Below are positions 29,301-41,300 of a DNA stretch of 64,000 nucleotides, in pieces. How positions within the stretch are numbered: position 1 is the first letter of the stretch; each line of letters begins with the position of its first letter. Origin of the DNA: Limnohabitans sp. B9-3 (lineage in GTDB: Bacteria > Pseudomonadota > Gammaproteobacteria > Burkholderiales > Burkholderiaceae_C); assembly GCF_002778325.1 (NCBI RefSeq), contig NZ_NESI01000011.1, positions 52,641 through 116,640 of the forward strand, read 5' to 3'. The translations under genes and the position numbers were made by a program. The notes under the pieces were generated by a model. That model was given only the letters and a program-made list of their open reading frames with translations. It was not told the DNA's origin and searched no databases.

Positions 29301-32300
29301 GAGGTTGCCGGCGTTGATGGACAAGGCCGTGTCTTCGTTGACGGTGAGCGTGGCCAAGGGCACGGTGTTGACCGGCGCTTCGTTGACGTTGGTCACGGTC
29401 ACAGCGACGGTTTGGTTGGTGTAGGCACCAGTGACGTTGGTGGCGCGCACGGTCACGTCGTACACGTTGTTGGTGCCCGCGTCGGTGGGGGCCTCAAAGT
29501 TGGGCGAGGCCACAAAGGTCAATGCGCCCGTGCTGCTGTTGATGGCGAATTGGCTGCCGTCTGCACCCACGGCTGTGTCGATGCTGTAGGTGATGCCCGT
29601 GCCTGCGGCAGCGGTGTAGACCGCTGTGCTGGTGGCGGTGTTTTCAGCCACGCTGGCGGTGGTGGCGCTGGTGAACACCGGCGCGGCCAACACGGTGAGG
29701 CTCAAGGCGGGGCTTTGGCCGCTCTCGTTGCCTGCGGCATCGGTGAGGCTGTAGGTCAAGCTCTTGGCGGTGGCGCTGGTGGCCAAGGCGCTGTTGGGCG
29801 TGAGCACACCGGTGGTGTTGTCGTAGGTGGCGGCAGTCAGCACACCGTCCACATACAGCTTGACGCTGTCGCCAGACGTGGTGAGGCCCGTGGGCAACTG
29901 AATGCCTGGGGTGGTGTCGTCGGTGCTGGCTGCGGTGCTGTTGGTGCTTTGCGTGGCACCCACGTTGTCCACATAGGCGGTCAATGCACCGGTGGGCGCG
30001 TCGGGGGCCAAGGTGTCGAGCACGAAGCTGGTGCTGCCATTGGTCAAGCTGGCGGTGCCACCCACGTCGGTGGCGGCGGCTGTGACGGTGATGGTGCCGT
30101 TGGTCAAGGTGCTCAGGTCGGTGGCGTCCAGCAGCACAGGCACAGCGGTGGCGCCATTGCCGGTGACGGTTTTTTGCACCGTGTTCGACCCGTTGGTAAA
30201 GGTCACCACCACACTGGCGCCCTGCTCGGCCGTGAGCGAGACCACGCCGGTGTTGGCGGTGGCTTCAGCGGCTGTGGCGCCACCGGTCACGCCGGTGCCC
30301 AAGGTCAGCACAGGGGCTGCGGGCGCATGGGTGTCGACCAAGTAGCTGGCGTTGTCGCCCAAGGCGGGCGTGGTGAGCACCACGTCGTTGCCTGCGGTGT
30401 CTTTGATGCTGCCACCGTTGAGGCTCAAGGCGTTGGCGTTCACGCTGATGCCATCTGTGTCGTTCAAGCCCGGCAAGATCCTGTAGTTGAACTTGAGCAA
30501 GGTGGCCGTGGAGTTGACGCTGTCATAGGTGGCGTACGGCACGGTGGAGCCACCGATGTTCAGGGTCAGGCGTGGCGAGCCTGTGACCACCACAGCTTCG
30601 CTCATGGCGAGGCCAAAGGTGATGGTGTCGCCCGCATTGAGGGTGTTGTTAACCACGCCATCGGCCCAGGTGATGGACAAGCCGCTGAAAGTGGGCGCAG
30701 CGCTGTCCAACGTGACCGACACGTTGGCGCTGCTGCTGACGCCCGACACCACCTGAGCGGCAGTGATGGTGTTAGCACCTGCACTGAGCATGGTCGAGCT
30801 GGCGTTGCCGGTGTAGGTCCAGACGCCGCTGCTGTTGGCGGTGACGTTGTAGCTGCTGCCACCGATGGTGACGGCCACGGTGGCATTGGCATCGGATGTG
30901 CCGCTGACCACCAAGGTTTCACTCGCGCCCACCAAGTTGTCGCTGGACACGGCGTTGACGGTGACAGGGGTCACCACGTATTGGCTGACGGTGTCGGTCG
31001 CACTGGAGAAAGCGCTGGTGCCGCCATTAGAAGCTGTGCTGACTTTGGCGCCAGCGATGCCAGTGGTTTGGTCCCACGCCGCAAAGCTGAAGGCATCGGC
31101 CGTGGTGCCGGTGAAACTGGCGGTCGGTTGGTAGTAAACGCGGGTGCTGGCGTTAGACGCCAACAGCAAAGCACTGGTGCTGCTGACCGCGCCGACCGCG
31201 GTCCAAGTTGCGCCCGCGTCGGTGCTGTAGTACAGCGTGCCATTGGTGGTGTTGGTGGCGGTGATGGCGATGCCTTTGACGGCACTGGTGTCAACGTCGC
31301 TGACGCCGGTGATCAAACTGCTGACCAAGCTGCCCACAGCACTGCCATTGACAGGCGCAGCTGCGCCTTGCAAAACAGCCGCCATGGCGGGTGATGCGGT
31401 GGTGTCGAGCACCGGCGCGTCATTGACGGCGGTGACCGTCAAGCTCACGGTGTCTGAGGCGCTGGAGAACGCGCTGCTACCGCCGTGGGTTGCGGTGCTG
31501 ACTTTGCTGCCTGCGGTGCCGCTGGTTTGGTCCCACGCCACCAAGCTGACGGCGTCTGCCGTGGTGCCGTTGTAGTTGGCAGCGGGTTGGTAGTACAGGC
31601 GTGTGTTGGCGTCAGAGGCCAACAACAAAGCGCTGGTGCTGCTGACCGCGCCGACGGCGGTCCACGTTGCGCCAGCGTCGGTGCTGTAGTACAGCGTGCC
31701 ATTGATGGTGTTGGTGCCGGTGATGGCAATGCCTTTGGCCGCGCTGGTGTCGGCATCGCTGATGCCGCCCACCAAGCTGCTGACCAACGCACCCACAGCA
31801 CCCGAAGGCGCTGAAGCGTCTTCAGCCAAGGTGGTGAAGCTCAAGGTGGTGTCAGCCAACACAGGTGCATCGTTGACGGCGGTGACGGTGATGGTCACCG
31901 AACCCGAGGCGCTTTGTGCCACGCCGCCGGTGTTGCCACCGTCGTTGACGGTGAGGGTCAGGCTGTCGCTGCCGTTGTAGTTGAGCGTGGGCGTGTAGGT
32001 CACCGCGTTGGTGGTGGCCAACACGGTGTTGATGGCGGCCAAGGTGCCGGTCAGTTGCACGCTGGCGGTGCTGTTGGTGGTCACGGTCACGCCTGCGCTG
32101 GTGGCGGCACTGGCCAACACGTCGATCGTGCCTTGGGTCACCGCCAAGGTGGCGGTGACGGTGCCTGTTGCTGCATCCACATCGGTGAAGCTCAGGCCTG
32201 CGATGGCCAAAGCGGTGTCTTCGGCGGTGGTTTGTGCTGCGGGCACGGTGACCACAGGCGCATCGTTGACGGCCGTGATGGTGATGGCCACGGTGTCGCT

Positions 32301-35300
32301 GTCGGTCAAGGCCGCGCCGCCCGTGTTGCCACCGTCGTTGGTGAGCATGGTCAGCGTGTCGGCGCCGTTGTGGTGGGCGCTGGGCGTGTAGGTCACTGCA
32401 TTGGCAGCGCTCAGGGTGGCGTTGATTTGCGTCAGCGTGCCGGTCAGGGTCACGCTGGCGGTGCCGCTGCCTGTGATGGTGGCGGTGCCGACCACCACAG
32501 CCAAGGTGCCTTGCGCCACCGACAGGGTGACGGTGAGGCTGCCCGACAGTGCATCGACGTCAGCCACGCTCAAGCCGGTGATGACTTTGGCGGTGTCTTC
32601 GGTGGTGCTTTGTGCGCCAGGCACGGTGTTGACCGGTGCATCGTTGACGGGCACCAAGGTGACGGTCAGCGTGCTGCTGCTGGTGTTGCCTGCACGGTCG
32701 GTGGTGGTGTAGCTGAAGGTGTCGACCGCGTTGGCGCTGATGGCGTTCAAGTTGGTGGCGTTGCGGGTGAAGACCCACGCGCCCGTGCTGGGGGTGAGCG
32801 CCAAGGTGCCGTAGGTGCCCACGGCCGCCGTGGTGAGGCTGTAGGTTTCTGAGCTGTCTTTGGCGGTGTCGTTGGCAGACACATCGCCGCTCAGGCTGGT
32901 GCTGTCTTCGGTGCCATTGGCGGTGTCGGCCACAGCTTGCGGCGTGGTGGTGTCAACGTTAAAGGTGGCGTTGTCGGCCACGGCCACGCTGACCAAGTTG
33001 GCGTTGTTGCCAGCGGCATCTTTGAGGGTGCCGCCGTTCAAGGTGAGCGCGTTGACAGGCAAGCTGATGCCATTGGCATCGTTGTTGCCAGCCACCACGG
33101 TGTAGTTGAACTTGAGCATGCGCGCTGTCGAGTTGCCAGCGTCGTAAGTGGCTTGCACCAAGGTGCTGCCCACGGTCAAGCCGAGTTGAGGGGCGCCGGT
33201 GACGATGACGTCTTCGCCCAAATTGACGGTGGCGGTGACCACGTCGCCGGTGTTGAGCCAAGTGCCCACTGCGCCGCTGGCACTGCTGACGGACAAGCTG
33301 GTGATGGCGGGCAGCACGGCGTCGAGCGTGACCGTTTTGCTGGCCGTGGTGACCACGCTGTTGGCATCGGTGGCCGTGGCGGTGAGGGTGTTGACACCGG
33401 CGTTGATCACTTCTTTGTCGGCTGCGTTGGGTTGCGTGACGGTGAAGGTGCCACTGTTGGCCACGCCTGAAATGACGGTGCCCGAGACGTTGGATGCCGC
33501 ATCAAGCTGCGCCGACGTCATGCCTGACATGTCGCTGATCGAGTTGTAGATTTTGGCGCCGTTGAGGTTGTTGGGCGTGCCGGTTTTGGAGACCGCTTGG
33601 ATGCTGTCCACGCGGTAGAAACCGCCCAGATCGACTTGCACCCACACTTCGCCGTTGCTGGTGAAGCTCTCGGTGGTGCTGGCGCTGCCGTCTGTCAAGT
33701 TGGTGATCGTGCTGCCCGTCGAAGACGACATGGACTTGCCCGAGGCCAAGTTGTTGGTGCCTTGCATGGCTTTGAGTTCAGCGATGTCAAAGGTGGTGCT
33801 GTCCACACCGCTGTCGAGCACATCGCGCACCATGATGTAGCGCACCAAGGGCACCATTTTCAGGGCGTAAGACCAGTTGCCATTGCTGTCGGCCGTCACG
33901 CCACGGGTGGTGCCGTTGATGTTGATGGACACACTGGCGTTGGAAGCGGCTGTACCGCTCAGCGTGACGGCTTCGTTGATGGCCACGAGGTTGTCCACCG
34001 ACACGGTGTCGATGGTGAGCGTTTTGCCCACCGATTGGCTGACCGTCTCGGTGAAGGTTGAGAACGCGGTGGTTGTGCCGTTGGCGGTGGTGCTGACGTA
34101 GCTGCCCTGTGTGCCACTGGTTTGGTCCCAAGCACGGAAGCTCAAAGCGTCGCTGGTCACGCCCTCATAACCCGCGTTGGGCTTGAAGTAGACGCGGTTG
34201 CTGGCATCGGCTTTGAGCAGCAAGGCATTGCCTGCGCTGAGTGCGGTGGTGTTTTCTGTCCACGTTGCTCCGCTGTCGGTCGAGTAGTACAGCTTGCCAT
34301 TGGCGTTGACGCCGGTGATGGCCATGCCTTGCAAGGCGCTGGCATCCACATCACTCACACCGCCCAACAAACTGCTGACGGTGTTGCCGACGGCGCCCGA
34401 AGGTGCTGCGGAGTTTTGGGCCACTGCGGGCAAGGTGAGGATGGTGTCGGCCAACACGGGCGCGTCGTTGACGGCCGCGACGCTGAGCGCCACGGTGCTG
34501 ATGGCGCTTTGCGCGGCACCGCCGGTGTTGCCACCGTCGCTGGTGGTCATGGTCAGCGTGTCTGCACCGTTGTAGTTAAGCGCAGGCGTGTAGGTGACGG
34601 CGTTGGCCGCACTGAGTGTGGCGTTGATTTGCGCCAAGGTACCCGTGATGGTGACGGTGGCCGTGCCGCTATTGGCAATGCTGGCCGTGCCGCCCGAAAC
34701 AGCCACGGTGCCGTTGCTGACGGCCAAGGTGACGGTCAGGGTGCCAGTGCCCGCATCAAGGTCGGCAATGGCCAAGCCGGTGATGGTGCGCGCGGTGTCT
34801 TCGTTGGTGGTGAGCGGGGTCAAAGGCACGGTGTTGACCGGTACGTCGTTGACCGCGTTGACCGTGATGGCCATGGTGTCGGTGTCGCTCAAGGTGCCAC
34901 CGGTGCCGGTGTTGCCACCGTCGTTGGTGAGCATGGTCAGCGTGTCAGTGCCGTTGTAGTTGGTCGCGGGCGTGTAGCTGACGCCGCCTGGTGTGGCGAG
35001 CAAGGCATTGATGGCCGAGACGGTGCCGCTGAGTTGCACGCTGGCCGTGCCGTTGGTGGCGAGGGTGACGCCTGCGGTCGTGGCTGCCGCAGCTTGGGCG
35101 GTTAAGGTGCCTTGCAGCACCGTCAAGGTGACGGTGATGCTGGCTGTGCCGGCGTCGACATCACTCACGCTCAAACCGTTGAGCGCGGTGACGGTGTCTT
35201 CGCTGGTCACCAAGGTGGCGGGCAGTGTGTTGACCGGTGCATCGTTGACCGCACTGATGCTGATGGCCACAGTGTCGATGTCGCTTTGTGGGCCGCCCGA

Positions 35301-38300
35301 GCCGGTGTTGCCACCGTCGCTGGTGGTCATGGTTAACGTGTCTGCGCCGTTGTAGTGGGCCGATGGCGTGTAAGTGACGGCGTTGGCGGTGGCCAGCACG
35401 GTGTTGATGGCGCTGGCCGTGCCGCTGAGCTGCACGCTGCCGGTGCCGTTGGTGGTCAGGGTGACGCCCGCTGTGGTGGCGGCGCTGGCCAGCACGGTGA
35501 CGGTGCCGTGGTCGACGCCCAAGGTGACGGTGAAGGTGCCACTGCCGCCGTCCACGTCGGCGATGCTGAGGCCGCTGATGACTTTAGCCGTGTCTTCGGT
35601 GGTGGTTTGTGCCACGGGCACGGTGTTGACAGGCGCGTCGTTGACGGCGTTGACCGTCAGGGCCACGCTGCCCGAGCCGGACTTGGTGCCTCCCGAGCCG
35701 GTGTTGCCACCGTCGCTGACGGTGACGTTGAGGGTGTCGCTGCCGTTGTAGTTGGCCGTGGGTGCGTAGGTCACGGCGTTGGCCATGGCCAACAGCGTGT
35801 TGATGGCGCTGACAGTGCCACTGAGTTGCACGCTGGCGGTGCCGTTGGTGCTGAGGCTGACGCCTGCTGTGGTGGCCGCACTGGCCAACACGGTCACGCT
35901 GCCCTGCCCCACGCTTAGGGTGACCGTCATGGTGCCAGTGCTGGCATCGACGTCGGCAATGCTCAAACCGGCAATCACTTTGGCCGTGTCTTCGTTGGTG
36001 CTTTGTGCCGCAGGCACGGTCACGGTGGGCGCATCGTTGACGGCGCTCACGGTGATGGCCACGGTGTCGCTGTCGGACGCGGTGCCGTCGCTGGTGACCA
36101 TGGTCAGCGTGTCTGCGCCGTTGTAGTTGAGGGCGGGCGTGTAGGTGACGCCGTTGGTCGAGGCCAGCAAGGTGTTGATGGCACTGGCCGTGCCGCTCAG
36201 CTGCACGCTGCTGGTGCCGTTGGTGCTGAGGGTGACGCCAGCTGTGGTGGCAGCGCTAGCGAGCACCGTCATGGTGCCCTGCCCCACGCTGAGCGTGACG
36301 GTCATCGTGCTGCTGCCTGCATCCACGTCGGCAATGCTCAGGCCGGTCACGGCCAGGGCCGTGTCTTCGGCGGTGGTTTGTGCGCCGGGCACGGTGTTGA
36401 CGGGCGCATCGTTGACGGCGTTGACGGTGATGGCCACCGTGTCGGTGTCGGTCAAGGTGCCGCCGGTGCCGGTGTTGCCACCGTCGCTGCTGACCATGGT
36501 GAGGGTGTCTGCGCCGTTGTAGTTGGCCGTCGGTGTGTAAGTGACGGCATTGGACGCGCTCAGGGTGGCGTTGATTTGCGCCGAGGTACCAGTGAGGGTC
36601 ACGCTGGCCGTGCCGCTGCCTGCGATGGTGGCGGTGCCACCGACCACGGCCAAAGTGCCATGGGCCACGCTCAGGGTGACGGTCATGCTGCCGGTGCCTG
36701 CGTCGACGTCGGCAATGCTCAAGCCGGTGACAAGCAAGGCTGTGTCTTCGTCGGTGCTCAGCGATGCAGGCACGGTGTTGACGGGTGCGTCGTTGACGGC
36801 GGTGACGGTGATGGCCACCGTGTCGCTGTCGGTCAACGCGCCAGCGCTGCCGGTGTTGCCACCGTCGTTGATGAGCAGGGTCAGGGTGTCTGCGCCGGTG
36901 TAGTTCGCGCTCGGGGTGTAGGTGAACGCGTTGGTGGTGGCCAGCAAGGTGTTGATGGCGCTGACGGTGCCGCTCAGCTGCACGCTGGGGGTGCCGTTGG
37001 TGCTGAGGGTCACACCCGCTGTGGTCGCTGCGCTGGCGAGCACCGTCACGGTGCCCTGGCTCACGCTGAGGGTGACGCTCATGCTGCCGGTGCCTGCGTC
37101 CACGTCGGCAATGCTCAAACCGGTGATCACCAAAGCCGTGTCTTCGGCCGTGGTTTGTGCGGTTGGCACGGTGTTGACCGGCGCGTCGTTGACAGCGCTG
37201 ATGCTGATGGCCACGGTGTCGGACGCCGTGGAGAAAGCGCTGCTGCCGCCATGGGTGGCGATGCTGACTTTGCTGCCCACAGTGCCGCTGGTTTTGTCCC
37301 ACGCGACGAAGGTCACGGCGTCGGCGGTGCTGCCGTTGGTGTTGGCCGCAGGCTTGTAGTAAAGACGTGTGGCCGTGTCAGACGCCAAGAGCAAAGCGCT
37401 GGTGCTGCTGACCGCGCCCACGAGCGTCCATGTGGTGCCCGAGTCGGTGCTGACGTACAGCGTGCCGTTGGTGGTGTTGGTGCCCGTGATGGCGATGCCT
37501 TGGACAGCGCCCGTGTCGGCGTCAGACAGGCCGCCCACGAGGGTGCTGACGAGGTTGCCCACCACGCCCACTGGGGCGGCGGCGTCTTCGTTCAAGCCAC
37601 TCAGGCTGAGCACGGTGTCGGCCAACACGGGTGCGTCGTTGGTGCCGGTGATCGTGACGGTGACAGCTTGTGAGGTGCCGTCGGCGCTGACCGCGGTGAA
37701 GCTGTCGGTGTAGGTCTGGCCCGCCACAAACTCGTTGTGGGCAGTGCCCATGGTGTACGTCCATGCGCCGTTGGTGGCCAGCGTGAAGGTGCCGTAGTTG
37801 TTGCTGCCCGCTGTGCCCGCTTGCGCCACAAAGGTGGTGGCGCTGTCCACATCACTGATGGTCAAGGCGCCGCTGGTGTTCAGGGCTGCATCGGTTTCGG
37901 TCAAGGCACCGGTGGTCGCACCGCTGATGACCGCCGCATCATTGCTGCCCGTGATATTGACGGTGACCGACTGGCTGGTGCCATCGGAACTGACCGCCGT
38001 GAACGTTTCGGTGTAGACCTGGCCAGCCACAAATTCGTTGTGTGCGCCGTCCATGGTGTAGGTCCACACGCCTGCGCTGCTGAGCGTGAAGGTGCCGTAG
38101 CTGCCTGCGGTGCCCGCTTGCGCGGTGAAGGTGGTGGCGCTGTCCACGTCAGCGATCGTCAAGGTGCCGCTGGTGCTGAGCGCCGCATTGGTTTCGGTCA
38201 AGGCCTTGACGGTGTCGCCGGTGATGACGGCGGCGTCGTTGGTGCCGGTCAGTGTGACGGTGATGATTTGGGTCGTGCCGTCGGTGGCTTTGGCGGTGTA

Positions 38301-41300
38301 GCTGTCGGTGTAGGTTTGGCTGTCGACCAGCGCGTTGTGGGCACTGTTCATGGTGTAGGTCCACACGCCTGCGCTGCTGATGCTGAACACACCGTAGCTG
38401 TTGTTGCCCACGATGTTGCTCTCCACCTGGAAGGTAGCAGCGCTGTCGACGTCGCTGATGAGCAGCGTGCCGGTGGCACTTTGGGCCGCGTTGGTTTCGG
38501 TCAAGGCTGCCGTGCTGACGCCGGTGATGACAGCCGCATCGTTGGTGCCGTTGAGGGTGACGGTGATGGTCTGGGTGGTGCCGTCTGCCGACACCGCCGT
38601 GAAGCTGTCGGTGTAACTCTGGCCCGCCACGAACGCATCGTGGGCCGAACCCATGGTGTAGGTCCACGCGCCAGCAGTGTTGAGCGTGAAGGTGCCGTAA
38701 CTGTTGTTGCCCGTCGTGCCCGCTTGCGCGGTGAAGGTGGCTGCGCTGTCGACATCGCTGAGGGTCAAAGCACCGCTGGCACTTTGCACCGCATTGGTTT
38801 CGGTCAAGGTGGCAGTGGTCACGCCGCCGATCACAGCCGCATCGTTGGTCCCGGTGAGGGTGACGGTGATGAGCTGGGTGGTGCCGTCCACACTGAGGGC
38901 GGTGAAGCTGTCGGTGTAAGTCTGGCCATTGACGAACTGGTCTTGTGCCGAGTTCATGACATAGGTCCACGCGCCAGCCGACGTGAGGCTGAACTTGCCC
39001 CAGCCGCTGCTGCCCGCAGTGTTGGTCTGAGCTTGGAACGCGGCTTGGCCGACGCCGTCGGGGTCGGTGATGGCCAGTGTGCCGGTGGCGGTTTGGGCGG
39101 CGTTGGATTCGGTCAGCGCGCCGCTGAGGTTGCCGCCGATAACCGCTGGGTCGTTGGCGTTGGTCACGCTGATGGCCACGGCTTGGTCGGTGTAGCCGCC
39201 CGCGCTGTTGGTGGCGCGCACGGTGACGTCGTACACGTTGTTGCCGCCCACATCGGTCGGCGCTTCGAAGTCGGGCGAAGCAGCAAAGGTCAGCGCACCG
39301 GTGCTGGCGTTGATGCTGAACTTGCCCGCATCTGTGCCACCCAGGGTGTAGCTCACAGCGCTGCCCGATTGCGTGGCTTGCGCGGTGTAAACCACGGTGG
39401 CTGTGGCTGTGTTTTCTGCAAACGTGGCAGTGGCCGCGCTGGTGAACACAGGTGCTGCCAAGAGGTTCACGTTCAAAGCGGGGCTTTGGCCACTCTCGTT
39501 GCCTGCGGCGTCGGTGAGTGTGTACGTGAGCGCTTGGGCGCCGGTGGCCAGAGGTGCGACAGGGGTCAAGAAACCGGTACCGCTGTCGTACGTGGCCGCC
39601 GTCAACACGCCGTTGACGTAGAGCTTGGGCGTGGTGGTGAGACCTGCGCCGACTTGCACGCCAGGTGTGGTGTCGTCGGTGGTGGCTGCGGCACTGGCGT
39701 CACCGGTGGTGTTGCCCGCGTTGTCTTGGTATGAAACAGGAGCCGAGGGTGCAGACGGTGCTTGGGTGTCGAGTGTGAACGTGGTGGTGCCTGCGCCACC
39801 GGTGCTGCCTGCGGCGTTGGTGGCCACAGCGCTCACGTTGATGGTGCCTTCCGCCAAGCTGTCCCGCTCTGCGCTGGTCAAGACCACGGGCACAGCAGTG
39901 CTGCCGTTACCTGTGACGGTTTTGGTGAAGGTGTGGGCTGGCGTGGCGCTGTCGGTAAAAGTGACGTCCACAGTCGTACCCTGTTGGGCCGTGAGGCTGA
40001 CCACGCCCGTGCTGGCGATGGCTTCTGCGGCTGTGGCGCCGCCCGACACACCAGCGCCCAAAGTGAACACCGGCGCAGTAGGCGCTGAGGTGTCGAGGGT
40101 GAAGCTGGTCGAGCCTGCGTTGCTGGCGTTACCGCCTGCATCGGTGGCAATGGCGCTGACACGGATGGTGCCGTCGATCAACAAACCACGCTCGACACTG
40201 GTCAAGACCACGGCGACAGGGGTGGTGCCGTTGCCGGTGACGGTTTTGGTGACCGTGTGCGGTGTGCTGGCACCGTCGGTGAATGTCACCGCGACAGACG
40301 CGCCCTGCTCTGCCGTGACCAAGACCACGCCGCCTGCGGCGGTGGCTTCATCGGCTGTGGCGCCATTGGCTACGCCTGTGCCCAAGGTGAGCACCGGTGC
40401 CACAGGAGCTGCGGTGTCGACCACGTAGCTGGCGTTGTCGCCCATCGCGATGTGGGTCAAGACAACGGGGTTACCAGCGGCATCTTTGAGGGTGCTGCCG
40501 TTGAGCGTCAAGGCGTTGGCTGCCACGCTGATGCCGTTGGCGTCGTTCAAACCGGCGGCGATGGTGGCGGTGAACGTGAGCGCCGTGGTGCCAGTACCGC
40601 CTGCGTAGTTGGCTTGCACGGTGGTGCCGCCGATGTTGAGGGCGAGCTTGGGCGTGCCGCCGGTGGTGTCCACCACGACCGCTTCGCTGAAGGTGACGGT
40701 GAAGGTGACGGTGTCGCCCTCGTTGAGCGTGGTGATGTTGCTGACGTCAGTCAGGCCGGTGTTGGCCGTGATGGCAGGCGCGCCGCTGATGGTGGGCAGC
40801 GCCTTATCCAGCGTGACGGTTCGGATTGGGAGTGACGTCGTACCAGTGTTGCCTACGCGGTCGCTCACGCTCGCGCTGATGGATACGTTGCCGTTAATGA
40901 AGGCGCTGATGTCGGCCTTTTGCGCCACGCTCAAAGCCCAAGCGTTGTTCAACACGGTGGCGGTTTTGGTGAGCGTATTCGTGCCATCAGTGACCGTCAC
41001 GGTGACAACTTGGCCGTCTTCCGCACCAGAGGTGGAGCCGCTGACGGTGAAATCGTTGTCTTCAGCGGCATTGACGATGTTGTCGCCTGCCAGTGTGGCG
41101 TCGAGGGTGATGATGGGTGCCGTGGTGTCGATCAGCGTGTAAGACGTGCTGGCTGTGGACAAGGTGGGCGTTCCACTGACGCTGCTGGCGAGTTCGACCC
41201 GCACTTGATAAGCGGTGCCGCTCACCAGCTGGCTGGTCCAGTCGGCGTGGTTGGCGAGCGTCCAGTTTGGGCTACCTTGGTTGAGGGTGGTGGTGAAGCC

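Noticed and set aside
29259..31394. Plus-strand open frame of 711 codons
   Set aside because: Same cause: a shadow of the Ig-like repeats on the minus strand, low-complexity composition and no recognisable domain.
37737..39734. Plus-strand open frame of 665 codons
   Set aside because: Antisense shadow of the VCBS array; periodicity follows the VCBS repeats.
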